DNA of 59,985 nucleotides from Bacteroidota bacterium. GTDB taxonomy: Bacteria; Bacteroidota; Bacteroidia; Flavobacteriales_E; Vicingaceae. The notes below the pieces were generated by a model. It saw only the letters and a list, made by a program, of their open reading frames with translations. It made no database searches and was not told the DNA's origin. Each line of letters begins with the position of its first letter. Position 1 is the first letter of the stretch. This document shows positions 58,878 to 59,985 of the stretch, one piece after another. The DNA lies in NCBI GenBank assembly GCA_016183805.1, contig JACPDX010000054.1, positions 1 through 59,985 of the forward strand, in the 5' to 3' direction. Made by a program: the position numbers and the translations under genes.

Positions 58878-59985
58878 TTAAAAAATCCGACCACTTCGCC
58901 ACGTATCAACTGCTCTGTACCAGGTAGATTTATAAATAGACGAACGACTCAAACTATAATCATTATGTGTGAGGTAATTTTTAACTTTATAAAACACAAA
59001 ATTCATGGAAGTAATGTTGTTTTCTTCACCATAAATCCAGTTTTCATACTCTTTATTTTTATAAACAACATTTGGTGGACCATAAATGATATAAATCAAT
59101 CCACGGTCGGATTTCCAACCTTCTAAATAACTGGTGAAATATATATTTGCAAGTTCCACTCTGTTAAAATATTCCTTGATTAAAGTTCTTGCCCGTTCTG
59201 CTCCTCCGGCTGTGGTTAACCAAAACTCATCCATGGCAAACTTTTTATCTTCCGCTTCCAACAAATTGGTATATTCTTCTCTGGTAGTAATGTAACGCAT
59301 GGGTTCAATCATGTTTTCTACATCTTTTATTTCTGGAAAATTATTTTGAAAACTAAAAAATGTAGGACCTTCATTTATGCCATTGCTTGTTTGCATAAAA
59401 TACAATCCTTTGGCAGGAATCTCGAAACTAACCATATCTAATGAATCAAAAGTAAAATTTGCTGTCGAATCGGGATTAAGCACTACATTTTCTACTTTTT
59501 CAGCCTCCGAGAATGGCGGTTTTGCAATAGGTTGACTTACAAAAAAATATTTTAAAGTAATATCGCTACTGGGGTTTACTTTACTTTTTTGAACAACAAC
59601 TTTTTCGTTTAATGCTAAATAATTTTTGTAAATAACATTGCCAATAGAGTCTTTGGCTAAAAAGTTTTGGGCACTATGTACTGAAGACCTGTTGATGACC
59701 ACCTTCTTTTTAAGGTAGTTATCTCTATTTGTATCATAAAATGAAATCAATACGTTATAATTTTTGTTCATTTCAGTTTTTATAGGCACAATGCCTTCCA
59801 AAAATTTCTTTTGATTGTTTTGTCCGTAATCCACAAAATAGATGGTTGCACTATCCAGAAATTTTTCTTCTTCATCCATCAATTCGTATTTTACCTGAAC
59901 ATTTGCCGTAAAAATGGTATCGGTTCTTTTTTTGGTGTACAACAGGTTTTCAGATTTTAATCGAAAATAGATGTTGGTAAGTGTA
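58878..59985 (-). CDS. GWxTD-domain protein (partial, 5' end beyond the window)
   Basis: At least 368 residues; the frame is open to the window edge, so the internal TTG at 59942 need not be the start. The C-terminal domain holds SYLEGWKSDRGLIYIIYGPP, the sequence that gives the GWxTD family its name (here GWKSDRG), followed by YENWIYGEEN. The N-terminal part is beta-rich with a repeated domain pattern. GWxTD proteins are found mainly in Bacteroidota and related phyla; they are exported, and their role is unknown. The signal sequence must lie outside the window. Confidence 0.85.
   Translation of the reverse strand, partial: TLTNIYFRLKSENLLYTKKRTDTIFTANVQVKYELMDEEEKFLDSATIYFVDYGQNNQKKFLEGIVPIKTEMNKNYNVLISFYDTNRDNYLKKKVVINRSSVHSAQNFLAKDSIGNVIYKNYLALNEKVVVQKSKVNPSSDITLKYFFVSQPIAKPPFSEAEKVENVVLNPDSTANFTFDSLDMVSFEIPAKGLYFMQTSNGINEGPTFFSFQNNFPEIKDVENMIEPMRYITTREEYTNLLEAEDKKFAMDEFWLTTAGGAERARTLIKEYFNRVELANIYFTSYLEGWKSDRGLIYIIYGPPNVVYKNKEYENWIYGEENNITSMNFVFYKVKNYLTHNDYSLSRSSIYKSTWYRAVDTWRSGRIF

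Noticed and set aside
1-59985. tRNA and rRNA genes
   Set aside because: I saw no cloverleaf-like spacer or rRNA-like sequence; the gaps are mostly short and AT-rich or filled by repeats.

Overview
The window is AT-rich, has almost no Shine-Dalgarno sequences, uses -7 boxes of the type TAnnTTTG, and encodes type IX secretion (T9SS) sorting domains, lipoproteins with acidic residues after the lipid cysteine, an OmpP1/FadL protein, a GWxTD protein and SPOR proteins. Together these point to a Bacteroidota bacterium, probably Flavobacteriales or close to it; I cannot name the genus.

Layout. 0-1 kb: the end of an unknown gene, a composite repeat, and pcm. 1-15 kb: a surface-polysaccharide region with a Gfo/Idh oxidoreductase, two lipoproteins, an initiating sugar transferase, asnB-like amidotransferase, GT4 glycosyltransferase, Wza-like exporter, Wzc-like kinase, rfbC and a WecA/MraY-like transferase. 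It is interrupted by lpdA and an ORF6N gene. 15-19 kb: uvrA and a LOG-family gene. 19-23.5 kb: an envelope cluster of TSP3-repeat beta-barrels and SPOR-like proteins. 23.5-27.3 kb: a minus-strand operon PASTA protein - T9SS protein - RluD-type pseudouridine synthase. 27.4-34.6 kb: mtaB, lgt, bcp, recA (broken), a TPR lipoprotein and an ABC-F ATPase. 34.7-40.2 kb: a two-gene defence module, a type IIG restriction-methylation enzyme overlapping by ATGA a protein with a HEPN-type RNase motif. 40.5-46.2 kb: two SGNH-hydrolase lipoproteins flanking FadL and a T9SS gene, then a universal stress protein. 46-60 kb: housekeeping and hypothetical genes, including a nucleoside phosphorylase, SirB1-like protein, secreted hydrolase, uvrB, rhomboid, bioA, rlmB and a partial GWxTD gene.

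Three things stand out. First, at least eleven intergenic spacers are built of degenerate 7-nt-period arrays that keep one register, often from the stop codon of one gene to the start or stop codon of the next, sometimes running into coding ends. Second, four genes carry lesions in otherwise well-conserved frames: AsnB lacks the RDRxGxKPLYY segment, a beta-barrel gene and recA have internal deletions with frameshifts, and a T9SS protein has an in-frame TAA. These may be real or assembly errors. Third, the type IIG/HEPN pair is the best candidate for an under-described system. No tRNA, rRNA, CRISPR array, insertion sequence or prophage was seen, and no gene-free stretch exceeds 300 bases.
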